A stretch of 64,000 nt of DNA. Origin: Ixodes scapularis. Taxonomy: Eukaryota > Arthropoda > Arachnida > Ixodida > Ixodidae. The first letter of the stretch is position 1; the number at the start of each line of letters is the position of its first letter. A program made the translations under genes and the position numbers. A model generated the notes under the pieces. The model ran no database searches. It worked only from the letters and a program-made list of their open reading frames with translations, and was not told where the DNA came from. Shown here in pieces: positions 1-10,961 of this stretch. The stretch is from the NCBI RefSeq assembly GCF_016920785.2, contig NW_024609846.1, positions 74,905,816 to 74,969,815 of the forward strand. Reading direction: 5' to 3'.

Positions 1-2224
1 AAGTTTCTCTAAAACGTCGAAATACGAAACACCCAGCAGCTAAGTGTCGATATTGCCGGAGAGAGCGGCGGGACAACGATCAGCGCAGGATCGCGGCTTC
101 GCCACTCTTATGCGACGGTGTCTTCGGTTTCCGCTCTCTGCAGCTTCCAGCGGGACGCTAGCCGTGCCTAATTGTGCTAGCTTTGAGCACCACAGTTCAT
201 AGGGTTCACAGCGCCCGAGCGAAAGCTCGCGCAAAAGAACCGGCGAGCAGTCGAGTTGTTTCCAATCGACAGGGTGGCTAAACGCCGGTTGTGTGAATCG
301 GGCTTAACGCCTGAGCCGGCTTGCTCAAAGCAAATCTAACGTTCTTGAATGTCATGTAATAAAAATCTGAGACGTGCTACATTCTATACAAACTTGATAA
401 AAAAAAAAAAATCAAACACTCACCTTCGGCTGCTACGTCCGCCGTACCGCTTCAAGGCAGAAGCAACATGGCGCTCGACGTTTTGGGGTGTTGGGCTGGG
501 GTGTTTTCAGTGTTGCTTACACGCCTAGTCGTGTAAACCGAAACCGAAACACCAATTTTTACTACCCCAAGTAATTTTTTGACGATTTATCACTAGCAGA
601 GCGTGTAAAAATATGCTAACGAGTGAAAATGGGGTGTAAACAGGCGAAATATTACATTTTCGCTAACAGTGTAGCTGTGTTTGGAGATTTGTGTTCGTCC
701 TTTGTCCCTCTTGTTCCCCTTCTCTAGGGATTATTCGCGTCATTGAAGAACATTTTCTGTAATTTAAATATGAACAGCATCCATGGTCAGTAAATAGATC
801 GGCCAAGGTAACTTTCCCAATATGTGCTCAAAACGAGTCATCAAACCTTTCAGAATATATTAAAACGCGTGTAAAAACCTCACAATATCGCTGTCCCTTT
901 TGCTTTACACCCTGGCGATTTACACTGGCCTTAATTAATTTATGTCCGAAATAATTTTGGCTTCTGCCAACTGTATGTTAGAGATACCGGGTTCCTTATA
1001 ACCGTGAAATCAGAAGGAGCTTGTGCGGCTCCTCAATAGTTTCGGTTGTTTCGGTGTGTTGTGCTCCTGTACCCCATGCGCCATTTAGTTGCTGCGCTCA
1101 GAGTATGAACCTCGGAGCGTCGTAGTAGGCATAAAAAAGCGTGGACTTCACGCTCCCAATGGCGACAAACGAACAGAAAACGTGTATTCAGCACGTTGCC
1201 GCCCAGCAACGCTCCAAAAGGTTGATCTTCCGCTTCCCAAGATGGCCGTCCGGTAGCCGCAATCGCGGAGCAGAGAAGTGCGCACAGCAATTATCGTAAA
1301 GATCAGTGAGAAAAACGGAATGAATACCCTCCGAGCCTCTATCAGGTAGGATTTGCGCTTTCGCCAACCATGTTCCATTTGTCAATTTTTCACACGTCCC
1401 TTACTCCTCCAATGAAAACAGAACGAGAGCCCTCCGTGAACAGACTTAGCACCCTCGTGTGGCATATAACCCCGGATGATTGCCCCTCCTCCCCCCCCCC
1501 CCCCCCAAACAGACACACACACACCTGACATGTACTAAAGCCATAGAGCACGAGCTCAAAGCATGGCTAGATGCTCGCACTGAATGAACCCTCGTGCAGC
1601 TTGCGTATGTAGCAAAGCTGTTAGCCCGTACAGTCTGCCCGTATATAGCCTTCGCTTTAGTACATCCCAGGATGAGATGTAATATATCATAATAGAGCCA
1701 ATGTGGTCTCACCATTTTGAGCAGAAGTGCGTGAGTAACCGATGCTATTTTTGTGGTCGCTTGCACGTAAACAACCAAAGGCTTGAACAGAACAAACCTA
1801 TTCATCTGGCTCGAAAAGTAGTTGAGCGTTGGCTTGGCTTGGATGTTGTCTGCCAATTGTGCTTACTCAAACTGCACAATATTCGCCAAATATAGCGAGG
1901 CTGCCTCTTGACTTCTACTCTAGAAGTACATGTCTGTACTACTTTAGAAGTACAATTTGATAATTTCCGATTTTGACGACTCCCAAATCGTGGGTGTACC
2001 ACTGCAAACTCTTCTTAAAGGGCAACTCAGCTTTATTTTTGATATTTATAAAACTATGCAGCCCTCTTAGGTATCATATAGGAAGCCCCCGTGTCAGATG
2101 TTACGATCTGGTAAATTTAATAAATTGGCAAGCAAACCTTCAAGCGAGCCAAGTCGCCGAATTCGGCCAACTCTAGCGTGCGACGTGAGGCGCAATAGTC
2201 AGCGCAAGCAATGCGACGGAGTTA
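1..2224. other. No recognisable gene; low-complexity tracts
   Basis: I see no protein family, RNA gene or complete transposon here. The stretch holds a C-homopolymer near 1,489-1,506 followed by a short CA run, and scattered AT-rich DNA. Short reading frames on both strands look random. A segment around 1,196-1,235 shares about 20 bases around 'ccaaaaggttgatc' with 55,985-56,010 on the other strand, so some of it is dispersed repeat. Confidence 0.5.
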
Positions 2225-3562
2225 TGGCGCGTTCACACTGGAAGCGGATCCGTAAACGCGAAGCGGATCCGCGCGTTCTCGACCGCAAAGCGGCTAGGAT
2301 CGAGCGGTTGGAGCGCGTTTTTGCCAACCGCTTCGGGACCGATTTCTCCCAACCGCTTTCACAAACCGCAAAGCGGCAACCAATCACAACGCGACGCTGA
2401 CGTGACGTCAGTGACTTGCGAAACAAGATGGCACCCTTCGCTGGTGAGGCGTCCAAGCGCTGTAGTCCTAGCACTGTAGTCCTAGCTTTCGACAAATCAA
2501 CGGAGAAACGTGATGTTCACGTCCGTCACTTGGATTCGCCGCGAAAAGAATTGAGTCGCAATTTTAACGGGCTTCGCAGCCGTGATTTGGTTCGGGTAAG
2601 AGTTTGTTTATTATTGCGGGTGCCACAGCCCAAGCTCGCTACGCTGCCTTGTTAGTTTCTGCCCGTAGAACGTCGGAACCCGCCCCTGATCGACCGCAAC
2701 GTCAGTTTTTTTTTATCCACTAAGATAGTCGCGTGAACTATTGAAAGCTTTCGACACCGTGCGTGACCACCACGAAGGCCGATAGAGACGTCGTGAGCTT
2801 GATTGCGTAGCCAACGTACTACCGCGGAGCGGGCAGGGTACCTGCGCTAGCTCGACCTGTAACGTTTCCTACTAACAAAATAAAGAAAGGGAACCTAACC
2901 AAGGAATAAAGTGTACGTACCAGACAATGCAGAGGTAATCCATACGGCGTTTATTTGAGCTTAATGTCAAACAAACAGTAGACTTGATTGACGTGCGAGT
3001 GACGAGAGGAGAGTCCGCCACCAACGAAGCCACGACCGGCTAGCACCGAACACATTCCCCGCACCACGGTCCACCCCACCGCTCAGTCACAACTTCAAAA
3101 ATGATAAGAGCGAACAACGAGGGGGGAAAACTGGCCCTCTATCCCGAAAACAAGGTCAGCTATTCGTGCGGGAAGGATGCACTTCGAAGAAAAGGTTGGT
3201 GGCATCCTGTTCTGAGTCAGCAAGGCGCGCCTAGCTGGGCTTTGCTTGTGGGCGAAGTCGAGGGAATCGCAGGCGAGTTTGGCGGGCCCATGCTTCTTTT
3301 TTCACCCCCTGAACTCGTGATGCGAGCAAACATCCCAGGAAAAATCTTTAGAGTGGCAAAACAGCAAAAGTTCGGCTTTGCATCGTTGATTAAAGTGGAT
3401 TTTGGATTGTAAAACAGGGTTGCCAAACGCAAGTCTCGAAAGATCACGCGTGATCGCCGAGAAACCGCCAACCGCCTCTTGGTGTGTCTGAACGGGGTCG
3501 CTAGCAGACCGCATCCGCAACCGCTTCGCGAACGCGGATCCGCTTCCAGTGTGAATGCGCCA
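2225..3562. mobile_element. Non-autonomous PIF/Harbinger-like element, 1.34 kb
   Basis: The two ends are inverted repeats starting TGGCGCRTTCACACTGGAAG, about 28 bp with one mismatch, with weaker similarity further in. The element is flanked on both sides by TTA (2,222-2,224 and 3,563-3,565), the three-base target duplication typical of PIF/Harbinger. Short AAGCGG repeats lie just inside both ends, a common arrangement of transposase-binding sites. No transposase is visible. The longest inner reading frame (3,101-3,412) resembles nothing I know. The superfamily call rests on the TTA duplication and the terminal sequence only. Confidence 0.72.
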
Positions 3563-5532
3563 TTAGAGCGGCCAACGTTGAGCCACTACGTCAGAGGCAT
3601 GTGAACGCCATCCTCACGTTTTGCTTGTTTTTACTTCTCAGGGAGAAATTAAACGATGACGTCATGAGTTTCTCCTCCCGGTGTTGGCTCAATGGCGTCC
3701 ACGTGATCACCGTAACGCAAATGCACCAGTTTGCGCTGCCCTGCGCGCTTATTCAGTACCTCTAAGAAATAAGGCCGTAGCGCTCTTGTTGTGACGTCGC
3801 AAAGGAAGGCCATCGGGGGCGCGAGGCGAAGCGAAGGCAACGCGCGTGGGTCGACCGTCGTAACGCGCTTTTCGTCACATACGCGTGTCTTATTGGCTGA
3901 AATGAAAGCTGCTCATTGCAACGGGTCAAAGAAACACTTTATTACACGGGCAAAACATTACAATGCTAAATAATCGACGCGAAATGGCACGAGATATCCT
4001 TATAAGACGTCTCTAGAAAAATGTGATTGTTTTAAGTAGAAAATATTGAGTCACGCAATTATTCCTATAGGAATACATACTTTCTACAAACATTTTTCGA
4101 CAAAAAGGTGAGATACGCAGTGATTGGGCACAGCAATTCTGATCAGTTAAGAATCAGGTGTACGTAGCCAACGCGGTCACGGCTCGACAAGTGTCACGAC
4201 CATGTAAGCGATGTTATCGCGTGCAGTCACTGAATTAAAATTCATGCAATTTCGATCGAATGACAATATAGGGCCGACAAATCAGCTTGCGACACTCTTA
4301 TAATCACTCAAAAGAGCGAGCTGATTAAATCCCGTATTATTTAATCAAAATATATTAACTTTTCCGTGTGGCAGGGGTACTAAACTTACTATTTACAGTC
4401 AACTAATTTACTTCTCCTTATGTGCTCGAGCTGCCTACGAACAAAATATAGCCTATTTTGTATACAATAACACAATTACCTTCATACAGTTGAGATTCTA
4501 GTATAAACGCGGTAAACACAACAAAATAACTATAGTTCAAATAAACACGTAAGCACAAACAACGCACTTTCAATAATCACACAAATTTGGTATTTACCTT
4601 CCAGTATAAACTAGAATAACACCACTCATATTTACAAATGTCGACGCAATAGCAAACGGATAACGACGAAGAACAAAATTCCATTCTATCATGAGATTAA
4701 AAGAAAATTGACTGCAGCACTTTACTTGCGTCTTAGATGACCAAGAAAGCCCGTAACTACTTTGTTCCTCACCTGTCGATCATATCCATACGTCCCAAAC
4801 GATCCATCACGAAAACATTTCAACACAAACTTCTAGAAGTTTTTCCGTTGAGAAAGAGGTCATCGGCCACTGTCATCGTTGATTAGTTGCCAGACACGTC
4901 GCTCAAACCGTAGCAGCACTTGTTTCGCGAATCCACGTAAATGCCGAAGTATCAAGTGAACACAAAGAAAAAACTACTCGAGTCTGCGATGACGAGAAAA
5001 AGACGACGGTTAGGAGGATCAAAAGAACCACACACACACACACACACGCGAGAGCAGCACCAGCAGTGTGGGTCGAGAGGCTTAACATTGTCGACCCATC
5101 TCTTGCTCGTGGGCGCTCCCTCCCTGCGGCGATGAATAGATCTTTTTTCGGTTCCTTTTCCTTCTAAAATGTCTCAGCGTACCTTTTCAGACAGTCAGCA
5201 GCTCACACGCAACGTAAATTTACCAGAACCCGAGCCCGCGTGAGGGAAGAATATGTCGCATTGGAAATTCTGAGCCAGTTCATTCGAAAAGTGGAGGAGC
5301 TGCGGGACTGCGCGCAGTACCGCGGTTACGGGGATAATCAAAAATATAAATTTGGTACTTTCAACCTTAATAGCGCGTTGTATATTACGTTTATATTATA
5401 TATATAATAAAATAAAGAAGACTGCGCTTTTAAAACGGGTATTACTGTCGGATAAACGCGCACGAACATTAATGCGCCGACTGCGCCGATACGCGTCGAC
5501 AGCCGCATTTTCTCACACAGTTGCGCCATGAC
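3563..5532. other. No recognisable gene
   Basis: AT-rich DNA without a supported gene. It contains a CA/TG microsatellite at about 5,030-5,049 and several TGACGTCA-type palindromes near 3,656-3,666 and 3,790. Nothing else stands out. Confidence 0.4.
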
Positions 5533-5620
5533 CAGTGGCGTACCAACTTGTTTTTGAGTGGGGGGGCAAACCAGACCCTCCCCCCCCCCAAATCGAAAAT
5601 TCGGCGCAACTTTTGTCCAA
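5533..5620 (+). mobile_element. 5' end of a hAT-like MITE (CAGTGGCGTACCAAC terminus)
   Basis: The sequence begins CAGTGGCGTACCAACTTG and runs into a G-run and C-run. This matches the terminus of the complete element at 32,052-32,311, whose right end reads, in reverse complement, CAGGGGCGTACCAACTTG. No second end or target duplication is visible downstream, so only the left part of a copy can be supported. Confidence 0.45.
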
Positions 5621-6714
5621 CTTTTTTAAAGATTTGGCAATGATTCGGCAAAATTACAACGTTACCAGACTTAACATTGATATTTTGTTTTTTCTCACGA
5701 AACAAATTTTGCTTCTTCTTCTTAAAATAAATACAACTTGTAGTGCCTATTGAAAGAGTTATGACTAAATAAGGTGATATTCTAGAAGATAATTGTATCG
5801 ATGTCGCTTTTGTGTGTTTACTTGTAATTTTGGTGTATGCTTCCAGAAAGTGGCGTGACAACGAGGTTGGGTAGTAGCCGGCACAGTCACGAATCACACT
5901 ACGAGAGCTTTGATTTTGAGGCTTCATCAGCGCACGCCTGCAAGTGTGCTTACATTGTTAAAATAAAGGCAATCACTGCGTTCTTACTTTCTCTGGTAGT
6001 CGCCGTTTCGTGCGCGAAAACGGATGCAACGGTTGCTGAGCCTTCACCAGAAGAGATAACAATATTGTAAATATGCATGTTTTTCGATTTGAGTCACTTG
6101 ACGTCAGCTTTGCATGAAAGTGCGCGTTCCATATTCGCAACGTGCCGTTTTTAACCTTTAAAATTCCGGTTTCTGGTGTTCGGACACACACGGACGTTTA
6201 GGAAGATGGGGAGAATTAGGAATGGTCGGATGTGCAACGTCGACCATGATAGTTCTGTGTTTAACGAATATTTTTCATCAGTGTCTACTAACGAGTGCTT
6301 GGATTCCGTCCCCACTCTCTCTGAAGAGCTTTACGAGCGCATGCATCCTATTAACGTTAACTCCGGCGGTATTATAACATTGATTGATAAACTAAAACTT
6401 ACTTCGTCCGCTGGAACCGATAACATAAACTCTAAAATTTAAAAGAAACACCAGTGTTATTTCGAGTGAGTATTTAAAACTTATCTTTATTCAGTCCTTA
6501 TCTCAAAGGTGCCTTCCATCTGACCAAAAGGTGGGAAGGGTAATTCCCAGTCTTTAAACAGGGCAGCCGCTCTTCCGCATCTAATTATCGCCCTAATTCA
6601 TTGACTTCAATTTCTTGCAAACTACTTGAGCATATCCTCTGCTCCAATATCATGAGGCACCTATCATCCCATTTCTTTTCATTAAACAGCAGCACGGTTT
6701 TCAAAAAGGTACAC

Positions 6715-6986
6715 TCTCCGGCAGTATGAAAGACCCACTGGGAGCGCGTGGCCGAGGCGGTGGCTGGCGGGGGCGCTGCGAGCCCTCCGGGCAATTCCAT
6801 TCTGCTTCGAGGGGAGGACGCTCACTCGGGCTCAGATAAAGCGAAACGCGCTTATCAGTTTGTGCCGAGTGCCGAATGAGCATCCTCCCCTCGAAGCAGA
6901 ATGGAACTGCCCGGAGCGCTCGCAGCGCCCCCACCAGCCACCGCCTCGGCCACGCGCTCCCAGTGGGTCTTTCATATCGCCGGAGA
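6715..6986. mobile_element. 272-bp foldback element inserted in the LINE relic
   Basis: The two halves are near-perfect reverse complements. The arms begin TCTCCGGC, 'atgaaagacccactgggagc' follows, and about 115 bp match on each side; the central part (6,830-6,872) also folds back around 'gataaagcg/cgcgcttatc'. It sits exactly where the LINE protein is interrupted. Reading frames on both strands are mirror images, so they are by-products of the palindrome rather than genes. A short 'gtac' occurs on both flanks but no clean target duplication is visible. Confidence 0.75.
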
Positions 6987-7040
6987 CTGTACTTTCCTGC
7001 GAAACACAACTCTGCGACTTCATCCATGACTTGCACACTA

Positions 7041-7064
7041 ACCTTGAACCTTGAACCTTGAAAT
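7041..7064. repeat. Short tandem repeat (ccttgaa)n
   Basis: Three or four units of 'accttgaa' lie inside the LINE relic, followed by an A-rich stretch and a T-run. It interrupts the reverse transcriptase frame. Confidence 0.6.
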
Positions 7065-8223
7065 GAAAAAAACTGACGCAGTTTTTTTTTTTTTCCAAAG
7101 CGTTCGGCCGTGTTTTTTATCAACGCCTTCCTTCTAAGCTATCAACTTTTTGCCTCGACCAAATAACCGTTTGCATAGATTCGTGACTTTCTTTTTTCCC
7201 GTGTACAGGTCACGTCCATGATGATCATGAATCTTCCTTAATAAATGTATCTCCTGGTGTTCCCCTAGGATTCGTACTTGGGCCCTTACTCTTTTTAATA
7301 TTTATTAATGACATCCCCATTGGGATTTCTTCAAAAAACCGCTTTTTCGCCGATGACTGCGTCATCCATAACAAAGTAACTTGTGTGCAAAATAATAACC
7401 AGCTTCAGGAAGATCTAGAGAAAATTAACAATTGGTGCAAAGAGTGGATTATGTCATTAAACAAGTATAAACGCAAACTAATCCACTTCACCAAAAAAAA
7501 CAAAAAAACACTGTCATTTAATTACTCCTTGTACTCCGATCTGATTGAGACCGCTACTGTGTATAAATACCTTGGTGTAAGACTAACATCTGACCTTCCC
7601 TAAAATAACCACATTGAAGTCATTACTGCCGATTCATCTGGAACTCTTGGACTAAGCAGACGTAACTTAAAAAGGGCTCCACCCTTTGTTCGTAAGCTAA
7701 CCTTGGACACGTACGTCAGACCAAAAATAGAATATGCTTCAACCATCTGGAATACCCATCGACTGTACCTCATCAATACCCTGTAGAGGCAGTTCAGAAC
7801 AGAGCTGCTCGCTTCATTTCATCCACTTATGACTTTTTTTTTTCAGTGTCTCAGCGCTGAAAACTGAACTAACCATGTCCTCTTTGCAGCTTCGCAGAAA
7901 ATTCTCTCAGCTGTGCTTTATTCACAAAATCTACTACCACATTCCCGACCTCAAAACCACTTTGTTATTACCCCCCGACCGAACATCTTCTCGCCTCAAC
8001 AACGTCTGCACCATCAAGCACATTTCTGACTCTACTAACGCTTTCAATTCGTCATTCCTTTCTCAAGCCATCAGCCACTGGAACAGTCCCCCATCCTCCA
8101 TTGTCACCATCTTGGACCCTGCTGATTTCTCCTCTGCAGTAAAACTACACCTTTCTTGGCCCATGTGATGGTGTGCGGGGCTAGGCAGATAGGTGAAAAC
8201 CCTTACGCAGAGCGCCTGCCGGG

Positions 8224-8800
8224 CCAGACTTGTACGTAGTTCAACTACTTTACTCAAGTTACTGTAGTTTAACTACTTTTCTGGGTAGTTTAGTAACTTT
8301 AATTACATTTATATTCTAGTAATTCGTAGTTTACTTTAACTACTTTTCCGAGTGACTTCCACTCAAATTACAAATTACTTTCTAATTTTAGTGGTTGTTT
8401 TGCCTATCAACACAGAAAAGATGTCGGAAGGTCAGCTGATATTTGCAGAGGGGGAAGCATGCGGAGTAGAAAAGGGGGGGATGGGAAGGAAGAAAGTGAT
8501 TTAGATAGTCCAAAAAACCCCAAAATTTTAACGAGCCCCCCCACTGCAAGAACACTGCTACGAGGCGCGGGGAGCGAACAGACACGACGCAAGAGAGGTC
8601 GAGTAACTGTGGGATTAGAATAGTGGCGTTTCTTTGTATTCCGAAGCTCAAGGAGACTTGACGCATTTGAAGAAAGGGCTTGTCCCCGCTTCTCTCCAAT
8701 GTAGGAATTCTTGCCCACTACAGGAGGTGCACACACTGCTCCTTTTACGGTGCAGGCGATAGAACCCCTAACAACGACGCTCACGCCGGATGGGCTGCTC
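8224..8800 (+). repeat. Dispersed repeat starting CCAGACTTGTACG, copy 1
   Basis: The left end CCAGACTTGTACG is followed by about 170 bp of AT-rich DNA built of 'tagtttaactact'-type short repeats. A conserved inner part follows ('cactacaggaggtg' near 8,717 and 'gtcgagtaactgtgggatta' near 8,598). The same order appears inverted at 48,500-49,029, and the left end recurs at 57,781. The terminal repeats of TTACTT/AGTAAC type suggest a DNA transposon, possibly hAT, but the right end was not found. Confidence 0.6.
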
Positions 8801-9136
8801 GTGTATCACTCGAAGCGCGTTAACCCACCCCCGCGCCTGCGTTCACGCCGCTTCGCGGTGACGGTGTGCGGCTGCTAATTACAAATCTATTAACCCACCT
8901 AGCCCCCCCACCCCCCCGTACACGCCGCTTTGCGGCGTCCGGTCGGCAACCCAAGCCCCGCTGCCCCCCATGCACTTCCGTAAATAGAGTCGATACGATT
9001 TAGTTTAGCGATGTTTCGTCAACAAAATTCGTTTTTTTAGTGTTAATGGTAAAAACGAAATGTAAATATCGCCAAATGCCTCGACAAACAAAATGTTCGA
9101 GAAAAAAAATAAAAAGAAGTAAGCCGGCCCACACCA

Positions 9137-9197
9137 TAAATAGAACCCGGGTCTGACACGTATGAGGCAGACATCTCACCACTAAGTTACGCTACCT
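9137..9197 (-). other. tRNA-like sequence (possible SINE head or tRNA pseudogene)
   Basis: On the minus strand a region resembling an A box ('tagcgtaacttagtggt', 9,179-9,195) precedes a degenerate B box ('gggttctattt', near 9,140-9,150) at roughly tRNA spacing. The B box lacks the central CGA. No clean cloverleaf can be drawn, so an active tRNA gene is unlikely. Confidence 0.3.
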
Positions 9198-9254
9198 CTT
9201 CGGAAACTCGCATTGCATCCGCTGCCTATGTTGACGGCGGCAGCGCCTATCTCC

Positions 9255-9460
9255 AAGCAAGCAAGCAAAACTTTATTTTGTGTAAGGGCCTACGTCCTGG
9301 TCTGGACGGCCCGTCCGGCCCATGTCTCGCGGATGGATTCCGTTAGGTTACCGTGTAGCCTTGTTCGTGGGGCAAGGCTCCACAAATTAGCCAATCCGGC
9401 GTGCGTGAGCACCGTTGCTAGGGTTTGTATCGCCTGCGCGTTAAAAATATGCCCGCGCGG
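9255..9460 (-). mobile_element. Possible 3' end of a non-LTR element
   Basis: Read on the minus strand, a GC-rich stretch ends with 'caaaataaagttttgc' and a (TTGC)n tail (about 9,253-9,270). That is how some non-LTR elements terminate. There is no supporting protein homology here, so this is tentative. Confidence 0.25.
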
Positions 9461-9469
9461 GTCGGGGGG

Positions 9470-9612
9470 CAGTGCCCTTGGTATTCCTTGGGCGCCGCCG
9501 GCCTGTGTCTGCTCTGCGCAGTGGCGGCCGTTTCAGGGGGGGCAAAACGCATGCTTGCCCCCCCACTCTGAGAACTGGGGGGGCAAGTGCCCCCCTTGCC
9601 CCCCCAGTTTAT
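9470..9612 (+). mobile_element. G/C-run MITE copy (partial)
   Basis: Contains, in order, 'gcagtgccct', 'cagtggcggccgtttcag', a G-run, 'gcatgcttgc', a C-run, 'ctctgagaactgg', a second G-run, 'gcaagtgccc' and a second C-run. The same order is found on the minus strand of the complete element at 32,052-32,311 and on the plus strand at 59,535-59,690. The alternating G and C runs can pair into a hairpin. Confidence 0.65.
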
Positions 9613-10858
9613 AAGTTTATGCTTATAAGAATTCATAGTGGGGTGCAATGCAAACTATGGTTCATCGAAAGTCCGGGCGTCGATTGAGATGATCGTCTGC
9701 AAAAAGATCGCAATGCACCCGGGAGAAAAGCACTTCAGGCGATCGGTAGAGATCCCGAATTGTGTTTGCGGACTCGCGCTATCGTAGGGTGCTGCGTATC
9801 TGATTGTAACCATCGCGTGGAGAATGATTCCTGCAGTTTCTTCAGATTTCCGCAAAACCCCAAAACGCGAAAGAACTGGATAAAAAACATAAGGTGAGTC
9901 CATTACAGATTGTACTCTCATCGCGGGTTCGATAGAGATCTTCACCGAAAGAGCACATTCATTAAATTTAGTTTATACAAACAAAATTGCGAAATTGCGA
10001 TAGACATGCAATATTTTAATAACCTGACAACCTCAATAATAATAATAACAAACGACTTATCTCGACAGCGTACGATTTGTTTCTCATTCTTGCCGGAACT
10101 ACGCCGGTAATGCACTTCAGGTCGTCGTCGTAACTGATCTCCTTGACGTGGTGTGATTTTACGGAATTTTCGCCCCTCTGAACTAAGCTGGGTTCTTCAC
10201 AGAACAAAAACCCACATTGCGGAGGCCTCTGCGGTCTTGGCGATTCACTTGCTTGTGTTTCTCGTTTACCGACGCAACGCAATGAAGACGCCCGCTGCAA
10301 ATGAGGCCAGCAAACCTATCGTGTCGTCTGCTACCAAAGCAAAGCGGAGTGGAGCACTTCAGAAATGGTTTTCATCGTTGCAATACGACGCTGAGATGAC
10401 AAGGACATCTTCATAATTAGATATCAAGAAGTTAGGTTGCTTAAAAAAATTATTTACTTACAAGCGAAAATCTAGCCTCGTGTGGAGTCTCCATGCATTA
10501 GTCCATAGCAGCGCCCCTAGCAACGGTTTGTTTGGACCCAGACGCTAAGTTGTGACGTCGTCACTTACGGGGTCAGTTAAGAATACACAAATAATATTCC
10601 ACATTTCGCGAATCCGAAGACGTAAATCTGTTTAGTAATGCTTTGTGAAATGGAATCACATGAGAGCCTACATTTTTCGGAATTGAGCACAGTTGCCCTT
10701 TAACACGATTTCGGTACCCGAAGGGTGTAGACACATATACGAAGGGTGTAGGCCTTTCTGTACACCATTGAATGTTCAAAAACATGTACAAAAGGTGGAG
10801 GAACGGTGTGAGCTGGAAAAAATACCCTTTAACACGAACATGGTTGTTAAAATATTAG
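9613..10858. other. No recognisable gene
   Basis: Several short frames exist on both strands (for example 10,153-10,416), but none has a recognisable domain or splice context. Two short direct repeats, 'gtgtta aagggta'-like, occur near 10,700 and 10,830, and 'cgaagggtgtag' is repeated at 10,719 and 10,741. Confidence 0.4.
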
Positions 10859-10891
10859 TGTGTACACAGTACAAACAGTCAGTGCTTTAGC

Positions 10892-10897
10892 TTTATT
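10892..10897 (-). terminator. Polyadenylation signal of the left Salp14-like gene
   Basis: AATAAA on the minus strand, about 65 bp beyond the stop codon. The right-arm paralogue has AATAAA at the matching place. Confidence 0.75.
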
Positions 10898-10961
10898 AAG
10901 CCTGGTTTAGTTTCGGGAATTTTAATAAGAAGTTTCCTTCCTAATTTTCTTTGACTTGCCC

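Larger units (their letters stand above)
6176..8168 (+). pseudogene. Non-LTR retrotransposon reverse transcriptase relic (5'-truncated)
   Basis: This is a decayed LINE ORF2. The first part (6,176-6,442) reads like the linker before the reverse transcriptase ('FNEYFSSVST', 'SSAGTDNI'). It is followed in another frame by 'NYRPNSLTSISCKLLE' near 6,570-6,625. After a foldback insertion (6,715-6,986) the protein resumes with 'SCETQLCDFIHDLHTNL' (about 6,995-7,045). The later motifs 'GPLLFLIFINDI' and the catalytic-core motif FADDC survive near 7,280-7,360. The thumb and C-terminal part runs to 8,168 ('YKYLGVRLTSDLP', then a stop). Frameshifts and stops separate the blocks. No endonuclease or ORF1 is seen. 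The clade (CR1, L2 or Jockey) is not settled by eye. Confidence 0.8.

Noticed and set aside
6701..7123. Proline/arginine-rich protein on the minus strand (140 codons)
   Set aside because: It is the mirror of the foldback element; the plus strand gives the same peptide in the other half.
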